Source: Virgibacillus sp. NKC19-3 (GTDB lineage: Bacteria > Bacillota > Bacilli > Bacillales > Amphibacillaceae). Taken from it: a stretch of 64,000 nucleotides of DNA. Made by a program: the position numbers and the translations under genes. The stretch lies in the NCBI RefSeq assembly GCF_019837165.1, contig NZ_JAGYHC010000001.1:558001-622000 (forward strand), in the 5' to 3' direction. The notes below the pieces were generated by a model. That model saw only the letters and a program-made list of their open reading frames with translations. It had not been told where the DNA came from and searched no databases. Shown one piece after another: positions 44,447 through 53,527 of this stretch. The first letter of the stretch is position 1; each line of letters begins with the position of its first letter.

Positions 44447-44466
44447 ATATGCGTGTGCATACACAT
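44447..44466. promoter_or_regulatory. Candidate MarR operator upstream of the aldo/keto reductase
   Basis: ATATGCGTGTGCATACACAT, imperfect palindrome; 16 of 20 positions match the site at 45065-45084. Confidence 0.55.
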
Positions 44467-44595
44467 TAAACGCAAAAGCTAATAAAGTCAAGTCATACAT
44501 CGGATAGATGTGGTGAAATGAAATCACTGAGTCTGTTTATTTACGTAAATGAGATTGTACATATAGTTGAATATGATAAATCAGTATCAGTCGCC

Positions 44596-45012
44596 TTATT
44601 CAACCAGCCTTTTGATATTTTGTATATCTTTCTTACTCATTTGTTTCTGCAAACTTGCACTAATCAACGATTGCATTTCTTGAATAATTTGTTCTCCTTT
44701 GTTTATAAGAATGATATCAACAGATCGTTTATCATTTGTATCTTTTTGGCGTTCAACTAACGACTCGCCGCGATATTGTTCTAATCTTGTGACTAAGCGT
44801 GATAAAGCACTATGACTAAGTCCTACTTTGGGAACTAACTCTGATAAACGCATCTTTTTTTGTTCTGATTGTGCCAAGTGGTACATAAGATAAAATTCCT
44901 TAATTCCTAGTTGAAATTGAGATTGAAGTGTATAATCCATTGCCTTCAGTAAACGGTCATGATATTTTGTGAGACTAATCCAAGCGTTAAACAACTCATT
45001 GTCATTCATCAT
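44596..45012 (-). CDS. MarR-family transcriptional regulator
   Basis: A 138-residue winged-helix repressor: MRLSELVPKVGLSHSALSRLVTRLEQY is the recognition region, and YRGESLVERQKDTNDKRSVDIIL is the wing with the conserved D-R. Several ATGs exist; the one at 45012 is 6 nt after GGAAAGG. It is flanked by two copies of a 20-bp palindrome-like site, one at its own promoter, shared with a decayed flavin oxidoreductase, and one at the aldo/keto reductase. It likely responds to an electrophile or oxidant. Confidence 0.9.
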   Translation of the reverse strand: MMNDNELFNAWISLTKYHDRLLKAMDYTLQSQFQLGIKEFYLMYHLAQSEQKKMRLSELVPKVGLSHSALSRLVTRLEQYRGESLVERQKDTNDKRSVDIILINKGEQIIQEMQSLISASLQKQMSKKDIQNIKRLVE

Positions 45013-45064
45013 CATAATCCTTTCCAACGTTATTATTGACATCATTATATCATACGTTTATATT

Positions 45065-45084
45065 ATATGCATGTGCACACAAAT
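45065..45084. promoter_or_regulatory. Candidate MarR operator between marR and the OYE pseudogene
   Basis: ATATGCATGTGCACACAAAT, matching the site at 44447-44466 at 16 of 20 positions. Confidence 0.55.
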
Positions 45085-45164
45085 GTTTTTTGTTTGGAGG
45101 AATGAACATAAGGTGAATGCAACATATTCAACTCTATTGAGCCATTAAGCGTTGTGGAAAGAAG

Positions 45165-45930
45165 GATATTTTACAAATTTTCCTTATTGCTCATGCAGGC
45201 CGAAAAGCAGAAGATGCAAAACACCCCGTAGGAGCCTCCGATATCCCTGTAGGTGTGTTACCGGAGGAAATCATGAATGGGGAACTTAAACCTCCAAGAG
45301 CAGTTAACAAATCAAGAAGTGAAAGAAACCGTACAGCAATTTAAATACGCTGCTGAGCGAGCGATCAAGGCAGGCTTTGGATACCATTGAATTACACGGT
45401 GCTCACGGTTATCTCTTGCATCAGTTTATGTCACCAAGTATCAACAACCGAATCGATGAGTATGGCCAAGACCTCGCACTTTTAGGAGAAGAAGTTATAA
45501 AAGCGGTTAAGTGTGTAATGCCCACAGATATGCCACTAATCATGCGAATGTCTGCTATTGAGTATATCGATGGGGGCTATGACGTATCGCACTCTATTGA
45601 TATGGCAAAACGTTTTAAAAAAGCTGGTGTAGATGTATTTCACGTTTCGAGTGGCGGAGAAGGGCCTCCAGGAGAACGTAAACCACAAAATACACCGGGT
45701 TACCAGGTGCCTTTTGCAAAAGCGTTTAAAAAACAATTAGAACTTCCAGTTATCGCTGTTGGTAAATTAAGCAGCCCGGAATTAGCAGAAGCAACCATTG
45801 AAATGGAGATGCAGATCTTGTAGCCATTGCAAGAGGTATGCTTCATGACCCTTATTGGAGTTTGCATGCAGAGAAGGGTTTAACTCATCAAGTACATCCA
45901 CCTTTTCAATATGCAAGAGGAATAAAATAA
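45165..45930 (+). pseudogene. Decayed NADH:flavin oxidoreductase (old yellow enzyme, YqjM-like)
   Basis: The N-terminal third is missing. Remaining blocks lie in different frames: LIAHAGRKAEDAKHPVGASDIPV, then QLTNQEVKETVQQFKYAAERAIKAGF, then DTIELHGAHGYLLHQFMSP ... EYIDGGYD, then [19 protein letters not shown] ... QYARGIK and stop at 45930. At least three frameshifts (near 45305, 45380 and 45805) separate them. The HGAHGYL and [10 protein letters not shown] motifs identify the family. It is divergent from marR and was presumably once its target. Confidence 0.88.
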
Positions 45931-45956
45931 GAAGGTTTCTTATTCGGAGCCTTCTT
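45929..45956 (+). terminator. Stem-loop after the OYE pseudogene
   Basis: AAGAAGG (45929-45935) pairs with CCTTCTT (45950-45956). The remaining 45957-46235 shows no gene. Confidence 0.45.
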
Positions 45957-46235
45957 AACTCAATATTATCTTAGTTTGTACCGAGATATGGCTTTTTTCT
46001 GACATTATTTCAACAGATGTGTGAATTCTTTTAATGGTGTGATGAAAGTTACTTTCTTCCTGACTTTTCTTGTTTATACTAAAAATAAGAACAGGAAAGA
46101 GTGGAAGGCCCTGTTAAAATAAGGGAGGGGTGGTGATATTTTAACGCGTTGGAAGGAAACTTGATGATGAATCCCCTCCACTCACTTGGAGGAAGCTTTT
46201 CGTAAATCAAGTTTAAAAAGAGAGGTGCACGTAAA

Positions 46236-46307
46236 ATGTGGAACTCAGGGAAAACGTTATATGATGAATTCTGCCGAATGGGTAGTATACGAGGTTTAGT
46301 GCCATGA
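46236..46307 (+). CDS. 23-residue ORF coupled to the downstream polyferredoxin
   Basis: ATG 46236 with GAGAGGTG 8 nt upstream encodes MWNSGKTLYDEFCRMGSIRG plus three residues, and its TGA (46305-46307) overlaps the ATG of the next gene (ATGA). The strong RBS and stop-start overlap argue for real translation. I do not recognise the peptide. It may be a translational leader. Confidence 0.5.
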   Translation: MWNSGKTLYDEFCRMGSIRGLVP

Positions 46308-47221
46308 TACCGATGAAACTATTTAGTAATTGGCTGGAAAGTCTAGATTACAAATACGCCATTTTGCCACATTGTTCCCGATATCAAAGCCCCCGTTCTA
46401 CTTGCAGGGAGTGTATGGATAGTTGCCCTACCGAAGCAATATCATTGGTAGATGGGAAACCAGTTATCCATGAAGACAGCTGTATAGAGTGTGGGTACTG
46501 TGTAGCAAGCTGCCCCGTTCAAGCGGTAGAAGGTTTCCTGCCGAAACGGACAATTAAAAATAAAACATTCATCATGGATGAAGGCAGCATTCCTACTGTG
46601 AAAGAATTGCTTATTTATTATAAAGAGGGGATCACGACCATCGTTTGTGAAAAATTACACATGAATCCAACGTGGGAAGAAACGATAAATAAGGCCAATC
46701 AAGTGTTGGAGAAACTTGGAGAACCTCCTTTTCAAGTGAACTTTGAGCAAGTTGGTCCTTCCAATGAAGCCAAACTATCACGAAGGGAATTGTTTTTCAA
46801 GTGGGAAAAAGATCTAGAAAAAATAGGGAAAAATATGGCTCCAGCCAAATGGCGTTTCAATCATGAACGGTTAGATCTATCGAAATATTACCCGGATCAT
46901 CAGTTTGTCAACATTTCCTTGGATACAGATAAATGCACCTTATGTAAGGCCTGTCAGATATTATGTAAAAAAAATAGTTTAGAGATCTCTGAAAGTCATT
47001 TTTCTATTTCTGCCGGACAGTGCTCAAATTGTTCCTTATGCCAGGATATTTGTCCAGAGGGGGCTATTTCTATTAAACAGATGATTTCACCAGCTTCAAC
47101 TGTGGATCACCAGATTTACACCAATGTATGCTCTTCTTGTGGAGAAACGTTTGGAACACTTCGTGAAGAACAACGTCAATGTTTTTTCTGTATGAAAAAA
47201 GATGAATATGCATTGGTATAG
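46304..47221 (+). CDS. Polyferredoxin with four [4Fe-4S] motifs and a C-terminal zinc-ribbon-like Cys set
   Basis: A 305-residue cytoplasmic protein. N-terminal clusters: CRECMDSCPTEAISL and CIECGYCVASCP. Middle linker of about 130 residues containing SRRELFFKW. Then CTLCKACQILCKK and CSNCSLCQDICPEGAIS, and finally C-x2-C ... C-x2-C (CSSCGETF, QCFFC). I do not know its partner; it sits just before tatA and among molybdoenzyme genes, so electron supply or Fe-S assembly for those enzymes is plausible. It starts at ATG 46304, overlapping the stop of a 23-residue ORF. Confidence 0.82.
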   Translation: MIPMKLFSNWLESLDYKYAILPHCSRYQSPRSTCRECMDSCPTEAISLVDGKPVIHEDSCIECGYCVASCPVQAVEGFLPKRTIKNKTFIMDEGSIPTVKELLIYYKEGITTIVCEKLHMNPTWEETINKANQVLEKLGEPPFQVNFEQVGPSNEAKLSRRELFFKWEKDLEKIGKNMAPAKWRFNHERLDLSKYYPDHQFVNISLDTDKCTLCKACQILCKKNSLEISESHFSISAGQCSNCSLCQDICPEGAISIKQMISPASTVDHQIYTNVCSSCGETFGTLREEQRQCFFCMKKDEYALV

Positions 47222-47355
47222 CTTGCAAGCAACACTGGACAATACCAAGATGATGGAATAGCAAAGAAAATTGCGATATGTTTTTAAAGGATTTTACTCA
47301 TGTACATGAAGAATTTCGCACTGATTTACTATAAAATTTGGAGGGTGGGCTTTTT

Positions 47356-47541
47356 ATGTTATCCAATATTGGCGTCCCGGGGTTGATTTTAATTTTGGTA
47401 TTGGCACTGATCATTTTTGGACCGGCTAAGCTTCCGGAAATTGGTAAAGCCGCAGGGTCAACATTGAAAGAATTCAAGAATGCGACGAATGATTTGATGT
47501 CGGATGGTAAGAAAAAAGATGAAGACGAAACAGAAAAATAA
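47356..47541 (+). CDS. tatA: TatA/E-family twin-arginine translocase subunit
   Basis: A 61-residue protein: N-terminal helix ([30 protein letters not shown], in parts), amphipathic helix [13 protein letters not shown] and acidic/basic tail. The [10 protein letters not shown] hinge is diagnostic. Start ATG 47356 is preceded by GGAGGGTGGG. No tatC is in the window. It could form the pore for the four Tat-tagged catalytic subunits encoded nearby. Confidence 0.93.
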   Translation: MLSNIGVPGLILILVLALIIFGPAKLPEIGKAAGSTLKEFKNATNDLMSDGKKKDEDETEK

Positions 47542-47568
47542 GACCACGTATACAGTATGGTTGATAAA

Positions 47569-47613
47569 CGGTACGAGCAGGGAAATAAACGCTGTTCGTA
47601 CCGCTTTGTTTTT
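47569..47613 (+). terminator. Rho-independent terminator after tatA
   Basis: CGGTACGAGCAG (47569-47580) pairs with CTGTTCGTACCG (47592-47603), one G-U, followed by CTTTGTTTTT. Confidence 0.85.
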
Positions 47614-47674
47614 GTGGTGAAAATGAATTAGGCAATAATAGATATTATATGGAAGTACTTGCATACACTATTTT

Positions 47675-48184
47675 TTACTGGGACAAGGAACCTGTCCCCC
47701 CGTCCCGCTTAAAATCTCCACTTTTTCCGCCGCTTTTTTCTTGGAGGTAGGTTTGTCCAATGATCATTGCTTTATCGATGGCTTTACACATATCATAAAC
47801 TGTTAATGCAGCAGCGGATGCAGCGGTTAATGCTTCCATTTCCACTCCGGTATTTCCGATTGTTTTTACTTCGGCGGTAATGCCTAGTTCATACATGTCT
47901 GTTTCCAACGGTTGCCATTCAAACGAAAGGTCGACACCGCTAATGGGTATAGGATGGCACATTGGTATGATGGATGATGTTTGTTTTGCTCCCATGATGC
48001 CGGCGACCTGAGCTACTGCTAATACATCTCCCTTTTTATTCTTTTGCTCTACAATATTGTCATATACATTTTGATCCATTTGTACACTGGAATGGGCAAT
48101 GGCCTTTCGAGAACTTTCCTTTTTATCTGTAATATCAACCATTTTTGCTCTAGCTTGCTCGTTAAAATGTGTGAAATCTGTCAA
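47675..48184 (-). CDS. moaC: MoaC, cyclic pyranopterin monophosphate synthase
   Basis: A 169-residue enzyme acting with MoaA. Blocks: [58 protein letters not shown] and [11 protein letters not shown] place the start at TTG 48184, six nt after AGGTG and aligning with the usual N-terminus (M-T-x-F-T-H); a GTG at 48193 is the alternative. The last ten or so residues ([10 protein letters not shown]) are encoded by a terminator-like dispersed repeat rather than by the family's normal C-terminus. It is about 7.3 kb from the other moa genes. Confidence 0.94.
   Translation of the reverse strand: MTDFTHFNEQARAKMVDITDKKESSRKAIAHSSVQMDQNVYDNIVEQKNKKGDVLAVAQVAGIMGAKQTSSIIPMCHPIPISGVDLSFEWQPLETDMYELGITAEVKTIGNTGVEMEALTAASAAALTVYDMCKAIDKAMIIGQTYLQEKSGGKSGDFKRDGGTGSLSQ
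47680..47706. repeat. 27-bp dispersed terminator-like repeat, copy 1
   Basis: GGGAC...GTCCC element with internal AGG/CCT, inside the 3' end of moaC; 24 of 27 positions match the copy at 62815-62841. Confidence 0.65.
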
Positions 48185-48346
48185 CCTGTTCACCTGCTTT
48201 CAAGCGTGATGTCAAAAACTCTATTACTAGTTTAATGCAGGGAAGATGGGAATTCAATACGCATGTTAATATAAGGGTAGTAATTAAAATATTTTGCTTT
48301 TTTCTTCTTATATCGTATAGTAATTACAAAAATGGAGGTAACATTT

Positions 48347-48676
48347 ATGGCAACCATGGAAGATTTTTCAACGTTGGACATTCGAATAGGTACTGTTGTT
48401 AGTGCAGAGGCCTTCCCGGAAGCACGAAAGCCGGCTATAAAATTGGAGATTGATTTTGGTGAGATAGGGGTGAAGCAGTCTTCTGCTCAAATCACCAAAA
48501 GATATGAGCCGGGTGACCTTATTGGCCGTCAAGTCGTTGGAGTCGTAAACTTTCCGGCAAGGCGCATCGCGGGCTTTAAATCAGAAGTATTAGTCATTGG
48601 AGGAATCCCCGGAGAAGATGATGTGGTGTTATTAAGGCCGGATGAGCCGGTTGAAAACGGGACACCGATTTCATAA
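48347..48676 (+). CDS. csaA: CsaA, tRNA-binding-domain chaperone
   Basis: A 109-residue OB-fold protein (B. subtilis CsaA 110): [34 protein letters not shown] in parts, [32 protein letters not shown]. It is a dimeric export-related chaperone in Bacillus. Start ATG 48347 with GGAGG upstream; the frame start at 48332 lies in that site. Confidence 0.93.
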   Translation: MATMEDFSTLDIRIGTVVSAEAFPEARKPAIKLEIDFGEIGVKQSSAQITKRYEPGDLIGRQVVGVVNFPARRIAGFKSEVLVIGGIPGEDDVVLLRPDEPVENGTPIS

Positions 48677-48685
48677 CGGGTAAAA

Positions 48686-48718
48686 GGTCGAAAATACAAT
48701 GATGTAGTATTTTCGACC
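48686..48718 (+). terminator. Terminator after csaA
   Basis: GGTCGAAAATAC (48686-48697) pairs perfectly with GTATTTTCGACC (48707-48718); ACTTCTAATTTT follows. Confidence 0.75.
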
Positions 48719-48840
48719 ACTTCTAATTTTACATATCCTCGATTTGATGAGCATGAAAAAAAGCCGAAAATATGCTACCATCGTTTTCCGTTAAATTTGA
48801 AAAGGTTCCCTATCATAAAGAAAAAGCGTGGTGAAAAACG

Positions 48841-49533
48841 TTGTTTAAAATCATGTTAATTGAAGATGACGCCAATCTTTTTCAAGAAACGAAGGAAAGA
48901 TTGTCCCAATGGTCCTATGATGTCTTAGGAGTTACGAATTTTGATGCGGTTATCCAGGAGTTCACAGCCATTCAACCGGATTTGGTCATTATTGATATTG
49001 AACTTCCTAAATTTGATGGATTTCATTGGTGTCGGATGATTCGTTCCCATTCCAACGTTCCGATTATATTCTTATCGGCACGAGACCACCCTACGGATAT
49101 GGTGATGTCCATGCAATTTGGGGCAGATGACTATATTCAGAAACCATTCCATTTTGATGTATTGATTGCAAAGATCCAGGCTACCCTACGCCGTGTATAT
49201 AACTACAATACGGAAAGTCAGCTCAATTTACAAACATGGTGTGGTGCCACCGCGGATTATATGAAAAATACAGTCTCCAATGAAGTAGGTTCCATTGAAC
49301 TTACCAAAAATGAAATGTATATATTAAAAATCCTAATTGAAAATAAAAACCAAATTGTCTCCCGTGAAAAATTAATTGAGAGCTTGTGGGAGGATGAACG
49401 TTTTATCAGCGATAATACCTTGACCGTTAATGTAAATCGTCTGCGAAAAAGACTATCTGAGTTAGGTTTGAGTCAATTTATTGAAACGAAGGTTGGACAA
49501 GGATACATTGCGTTGGAAGAGGAACAAGTATGA
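48841..49533 (+). CDS. bceR: BceR-like OmpR-family response regulator
   Basis: A 230-residue regulator with receiver domain (MLIEDDANLFQE, phospho-acceptor in DLVIIDIELPKFDG, PIIFLSARD, KPFH) and C-terminal winged helix (ELTKNEMYILKILIENKNQIVSREKLIESLW). Start is TTG 48841 with GGTG upstream; an ATG four codons later has poorer spacing. Next to an intramembrane-sensing kinase and a BceAB-type transporter, so it most likely controls peptide-antibiotic resistance. Confidence 0.9.
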   Translation: MFKIMLIEDDANLFQETKERLSQWSYDVLGVTNFDAVIQEFTAIQPDLVIIDIELPKFDGFHWCRMIRSHSNVPIIFLSARDHPTDMVMSMQFGADDYIQKPFHFDVLIAKIQATLRRVYNYNTESQLNLQTWCGATADYMKNTVSNEVGSIELTKNEMYILKILIENKNQIVSREKLIESLWEDERFISDNTLTVNVNRLRKRLSELGLSQFIETKVGQGYIALEEEQV

Positions 49534-50534
49534 TAAAAGCTTATATCAACGAAAGAAAGAGCTGGATCTTTCTTTTTCTATTTACCCAACTTGTTGTTAT
49601 CCTTGTTTCCTATATAGACGCTTCTATTCCGCTAACATCCGGTTTCTATATCGTTTTTTTAAATAGCCTTCTATTTATTATTTTTTTCGTCGTTCGTTAC
49701 AACAAAGAGACGGAGTTCTATAAAAGCATAGACGAATGGGATAAAACCTCAGACTTAACAAGTATCATGGAAGCAGAGAGCCCTTTTGAAAAAATCGTCG
49801 AGAATAGTATCACAACACAAACAGAGCAGTATAATAAAGAAGTAGCTACACATATGCAAAATATTGAAGAGGAACGGGATGATCTGACGTCCTGGATTCA
49901 TGAAGTAAAAACACCGATCACAACAATAAAATTGATGATAGAGAGGATTGATGATCGCCATTTAAAATCACAATTAATGAATGAGTGGCTTCGCGTCCAT
50001 CTCTTGCTTGATCAGCAACTTCACCAAAAGCGCATCCCTTTTATAAAAAATGATCTCTACATGGAAAAAACAAAGTTGGAAGAGCTGATCTATACAGAAA
50101 TTAAGGCGCTCCGTTCATGGTGTATGCAAAAAGGCATCGGGTTTGATGTTTCCCTTGAGGTTACAGAAGTACAGACAGACGCCAAATGGCTTTCATTTAT
50201 GATTCGGCAGCTACTTACTAATGCGGTGAAATACAGCGAGGAATCAGATATCATGATTAAAAGCTATATCGCAAACGACCAGATAAAACTTCAAATCACC
50301 GATTCTGGACGAGGGATTGATCCAAAGGACATCTCACGTATCTTTGAGAAGGGGTTTACGTCTACAACGAAACATCAGGACAGTTCAGCAACCGGGATGG
50401 GACTTTATTTAACTAGAAAAGTAGCACGCTCCTTACTGATGGCTATTGAGGTAGACTCGAAATTAGGGGAAGGTACGACGTTCACCATTACCTTCCCAAA
50501 AAAGAATGATTTCGTGCAACTTACCAGCATGTGA
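49530..50534 (+). CDS. bceS: BceS-like intramembrane-sensing histidine kinase
   Basis: A 334-residue kinase with two closely spaced helices (IFLFLFTQLVVILVSYI; GFYIVFLNSLLFIIFFVV) and almost no extracellular loop, the mark of BceS-type sensors that read the state of the partner ABC transporter. H-box LTSWIHEVKTPITTIKL, N-box MIRQLLTNAVKYSE, G-boxes DSGRGIDPKDISRIFEKGF and GMGLYLTRKVA. It overlaps bceR by 4 nt. Confidence 0.92.
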   Translation: MIKAYINERKSWIFLFLFTQLVVILVSYIDASIPLTSGFYIVFLNSLLFIIFFVVRYNKETEFYKSIDEWDKTSDLTSIMEAESPFEKIVENSITTQTEQYNKEVATHMQNIEEERDDLTSWIHEVKTPITTIKLMIERIDDRHLKSQLMNEWLRVHLLLDQQLHQKRIPFIKNDLYMEKTKLEELIYTEIKALRSWCMQKGIGFDVSLEVTEVQTDAKWLSFMIRQLLTNAVKYSEESDIMIKSYIANDQIKLQITDSGRGIDPKDISRIFEKGFTSTTKHQDSSATGMGLYLTRKVARSLLMAIEVDSKLGEGTTFTITFPKKNDFVQLTSM

Positions 50535-50554
50535 CAAAAACGTCACATGCTGGT
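50523..50554 (+). other. 13-bp perfect hairpin over the bceS stop codon
   Basis: ACCAGCATGTGAC (50523-50535) pairs with GTCACATGCTGGT (50542-50554), loop AAAAAC. It contains the bceS stop. It may terminate or uncouple the kinase from the transporter genes; TCTTCATTTG follows. Confidence 0.5.
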
Positions 50555-50638
50555 CTTCATTTGTTCGATGAATCGAAGGAAATCAGGCGTTGCATCGTAT
50601 AGGATAGAACTATCAGGAAAAAGGAGTGGATCATTAAC

Positions 50639-51397
50639 ATGATACTTGAAGCGAATAAAATTCATAAAAGTTATGGGAATAAATTTAATAAACAGGAAGT
50701 ATTAAAAGGTATCGACGTTAACGTAAAAAAAGGAGAATTTTTAAGCATCATGGGGGCATCCGGGTCCGGAAAGACCACCTTACTTAACGTCCTCTCCTCG
50801 ATTGATAAAGTCAGTCAAGGAACCATAAAAATCAAAGGCAATGAATTCACAGGAATGAAAGAAAAAAAGTTAGCGGAGTTCCGAAAGCATCATTTAGGCT
50901 TTCTTTTTCAGGAATATAATCTTCTGGATACATTGACGGTCAAAGAAAATATTCTACTTCCATTATCTGTTCAGAAAGTATCCAAAAAGGATGCGGAACA
51001 AACATTTCATTCTATTGCCACAGAGCTTGGTATCGATGAGATAAAGGATAAGTACCCCAATGAAATCTCCGGTGGGCAGAAGCAGCGCACGTCCGCAGCA
51101 CGGGCGTTTATTCATGATCCGAGTATTATTTTTGCCGATGAGCCAACGGGGGCATTGGATTCGAAATCCGCTTCTGATTTATTAAACAAGCTCCGTGACT
51201 TAAATCAGAAACTGCAGGCAACCATTATTATGGTTACACACGATCCAGCTGCAGCAAGCTATTGTTCAAGGGTTCTATTTATCAAAGACGGGGAAATATA
51301 TACAGAATTGAACAAGGGAGAGGAAACGAGTCAATCCTTTTTTAAGGATATCATGAAAACACAAGGTGTACTGGGTGGGGTGCAACATGAGTATTAA
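50639..51397 (+). CDS. bceA: BceA-like ABC transporter ATP-binding protein
   Basis: A 252-residue ATPase: Walker [11 protein letters not shown]-loop [13 protein letters not shown], signature [16 protein letters not shown], Walker [15 protein letters not shown]-loop VTHD. RBS AAAGGAG before ATG 50639. It overlaps bceB by 11 nt. Confidence 0.95.
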   Translation: MILEANKIHKSYGNKFNKQEVLKGIDVNVKKGEFLSIMGASGSGKTTLLNVLSSIDKVSQGTIKIKGNEFTGMKEKKLAEFRKHHLGFLFQEYNLLDTLTVKENILLPLSVQKVSKKDAEQTFHSIATELGIDEIKDKYPNEISGGQKQRTSAARAFIHDPSIIFADEPTGALDSKSASDLLNKLRDLNQKLQATIIMVTHDPAAASYCSRVLFIKDGEIYTELNKGEETSQSFFKDIMKTQGVLGGVQHEY

Positions 51398-53321
51398 TCA
51401 CCTCATTTACCGAAGCTTGAAGAAGAATATACGGAACTATTATCTGTATGTGTTTGCCCTGATCTTTAGTGTCGCTCTTTATTTTGCCTTTGTTACACTG
51501 CAATATGATCCATCCATGGATGAAGCGAAGGGTTCTATCAAAGGGGCGGCAGCGATTCGGACAGGATCTGTGTTACTTATCGCCATTGTTGCTGTATTTC
51601 TTTTCTATGCGAACAACATCTTTATTAAACGTCGCAGTAAAGAAATTGGCTTATTTCAATTAATTGGGATGGAGAAAGGAAAGATATTCCAAATTATTGC
51701 GACGGAAAATGCTATTTTGTATTTCGGTTCTCTTGTCATCGGAATTATTCTCGGATTTTCAATGTCAAGATTGACCATTATGGTGTTGTTTAGAATCACG
51801 GGTGTGGAAGCAATAGCCTCTTTACGTTTTTCACCCGAAGCGTTGCTTCAGACCTTGATTGTTTTTGCCGTCATTTATCTTTTCATTATGATCATGAATG
51901 TTATCTTTATCAAGAAACAAAGTATATTATCATTATTTAAAGCTGTTTCTACAACAGAAATAAAAGTGAAAAGAATGTCTGCGTTTGAGATGATTATTGG
52001 CATTTTAGGCATTGGGTTCATTGCTTTCGGCTATTTTGTTTCTACCAAATTATTCAGTGGTGACATTACCGGAACCATGGGGTTATTCGTTGCGATGATT
52101 AGTATTTTAGGATCTGTCATCATCGGGACTTATTTATTTTATAAAGGATCGGTCAGCTTCATCTTTCATGTCATCCGTAAAAAGAAAGATGGCTATTTGA
52201 ATCTGAACAATGTGCTGTCCCTCTCATCCCTCATGTTTCGAATGAAGTCCAATGCGATATTACTAACGATCATTACAACGGTATCGGCACTTGCCATTGG
52301 ATTGTTATCGTTAAGCTATATCACCTATTACTCGGCAGAAAAAACAGCGGAGCAATCTGTACCCAACCACTTTTCCATGATTAGTACAGAAGATGCTGAT
52401 GCATTTACAAATGCGTTATCGGATCAACACATCCCGTATAGCGAAAGCCATATGGATGTGATCACGATGGAGGCAGACCTATCACAAATAGTGGAAGAAA
52501 CAAAAAACACCCAGTTTGATGCAACGAACATGGAAATGACGGTTGTCAGTGATGCTGATGTGAGAGATGTGGACGTAGCGGCAGAAGACATCCTTTTCAC
52601 AGGTTATAGTCAAACGCTGGAGCAGATGCTGTCACTCAAAGAAGAAGGGCAAATGACGTTAAACGGAAACAAGGAACGTACCCAGAAAAATTACGTGGGA
52701 CTAGAGGATGCTTCCATACTCCCTAGCTATTTCACATTTGGTCTTCCGGTAGCTGTGGTAGACGATACCACCTACCAAGAGTTAAAACAGGATATAGATC
52801 CATCTATCCAGAGTGAATCAACGGAGTACATCGGGATTGATATGGATAAACAAAAAGACATGGAAGAAGCGGATGAGATTTTTCAGGAATTTGATTTTGA
52901 AAATGGTAATTCTTCTCAGCTTGCCACAAGCAATTCCCAAAAAATGAATATGGGTCTGGTCATGTTTGTCGTTGGATTCTTAGGCCTTGCCTTCCTCATT
53001 ACATCCGGTTGTATCCTTTACTTTAAACAAATGGATGAAAGTGAGGATGAACGGTCCAGTTATACGATTTTACGAAAGCTCGGCTTCACGCGCGGTGACC
53101 TGTTACGTGGTATTCAGTTCAAGCAGTTGTTCAACTTTGGCATTCCTTTAATTATTGGATTATCCCATAGTTACTTTGCTGTGAAGTCCGGTTGGTTTTT
53201 GTTCGGCACGGAATTATGGACACCAATGATTCTGGTTATGTTGGTGTATACAGGCTTATACTCTATCTTTGCAGTGCTTTCCGTCCTTTATTATAAGAAA
53301 GTGATTAAAGAAGCACTTTAG
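51387..53321 (+). CDS. bceB: BceB-like ABC transporter permease
   Basis: A 644-residue permease with ten hydrophobic segments and a large extracellular domain (about residues 310-510: [18 protein letters not shown] ... [13 protein letters not shown]) between helices 7 and 8, the BceB/VraG layout that senses and removes bacitracin or lantibiotic-type peptides from their lipid targets. FtsX domains flank it. Start ATG 51387 with GGGTGGGG upstream is better than the earlier in-frame start. Confidence 0.93.
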   Translation: MSINHLIYRSLKKNIRNYYLYVFALIFSVALYFAFVTLQYDPSMDEAKGSIKGAAAIRTGSVLLIAIVAVFLFYANNIFIKRRSKEIGLFQLIGMEKGKIFQIIATENAILYFGSLVIGIILGFSMSRLTIMVLFRITGVEAIASLRFSPEALLQTLIVFAVIYLFIMIMNVIFIKKQSILSLFKAVSTTEIKVKRMSAFEMIIGILGIGFIAFGYFVSTKLFSGDITGTMGLFVAMISILGSVIIGTYLFYKGSVSFIFHVIRKKKDGYLNLNNVLSLSSLMFRMKSNAILLTIITTVSALAIGLLSLSYITYYSAEKTAEQSVPNHFSMISTEDADAFTNALSDQHIPYSESHMDVITMEADLSQIVEETKNTQFDATNMEMTVVSDADVRDVDVAAEDILFTGYSQTLEQMLSLKEEGQMTLNGNKERTQKNYVGLEDASILPSYFTFGLPVAVVDDTTYQELKQDIDPSIQSESTEYIGIDMDKQKDMEEADEIFQEFDFENGNSSQLATSNSQKMNMGLVMFVVGFLGLAFLITSGCILYFKQMDESEDERSSYTILRKLGFTRGDLLRGIQFKQLFNFGIPLIIGLSHSYFAVKSGWFLFGTELWTPMILVMLVYTGLYSIFAVLSVLYYKKVIKEAL

Positions 53322-53384
53322 TAGATAAGGCTAGCCCAAGGTAACAAGTTAATTGACGAAGCAATCTGTTCTATAAGATAATGT

Positions 53385-53424
53385 AAGACGGTTTTAGTCA
53401 GTATGTGGCTAAGCCGTCTTTTTT
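53385..53424 (+). terminator. Terminator of bceAB
   Basis: AAGACGG pairs with CCGTCTT and inner TTAGTCA with TGGCTAA; TTTTT follows. Confidence 0.85.
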
Positions 53425-53527
53425 CTGTTTTTGATTGTCATTTGCTAAACTAAGGATACGAATGAATCAAGGGTACACGTATGACATAAGCGCATCGTAG
53501 CCCCAGTAAAGAATAGGAGGATCGACC

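Noticed and set aside
48160-48176. TGTGAAATCTGTCAAC as an Fnr box
   Set aside because: It lies inside moaC coding sequence near the start and has mismatches in the right half; likely chance.
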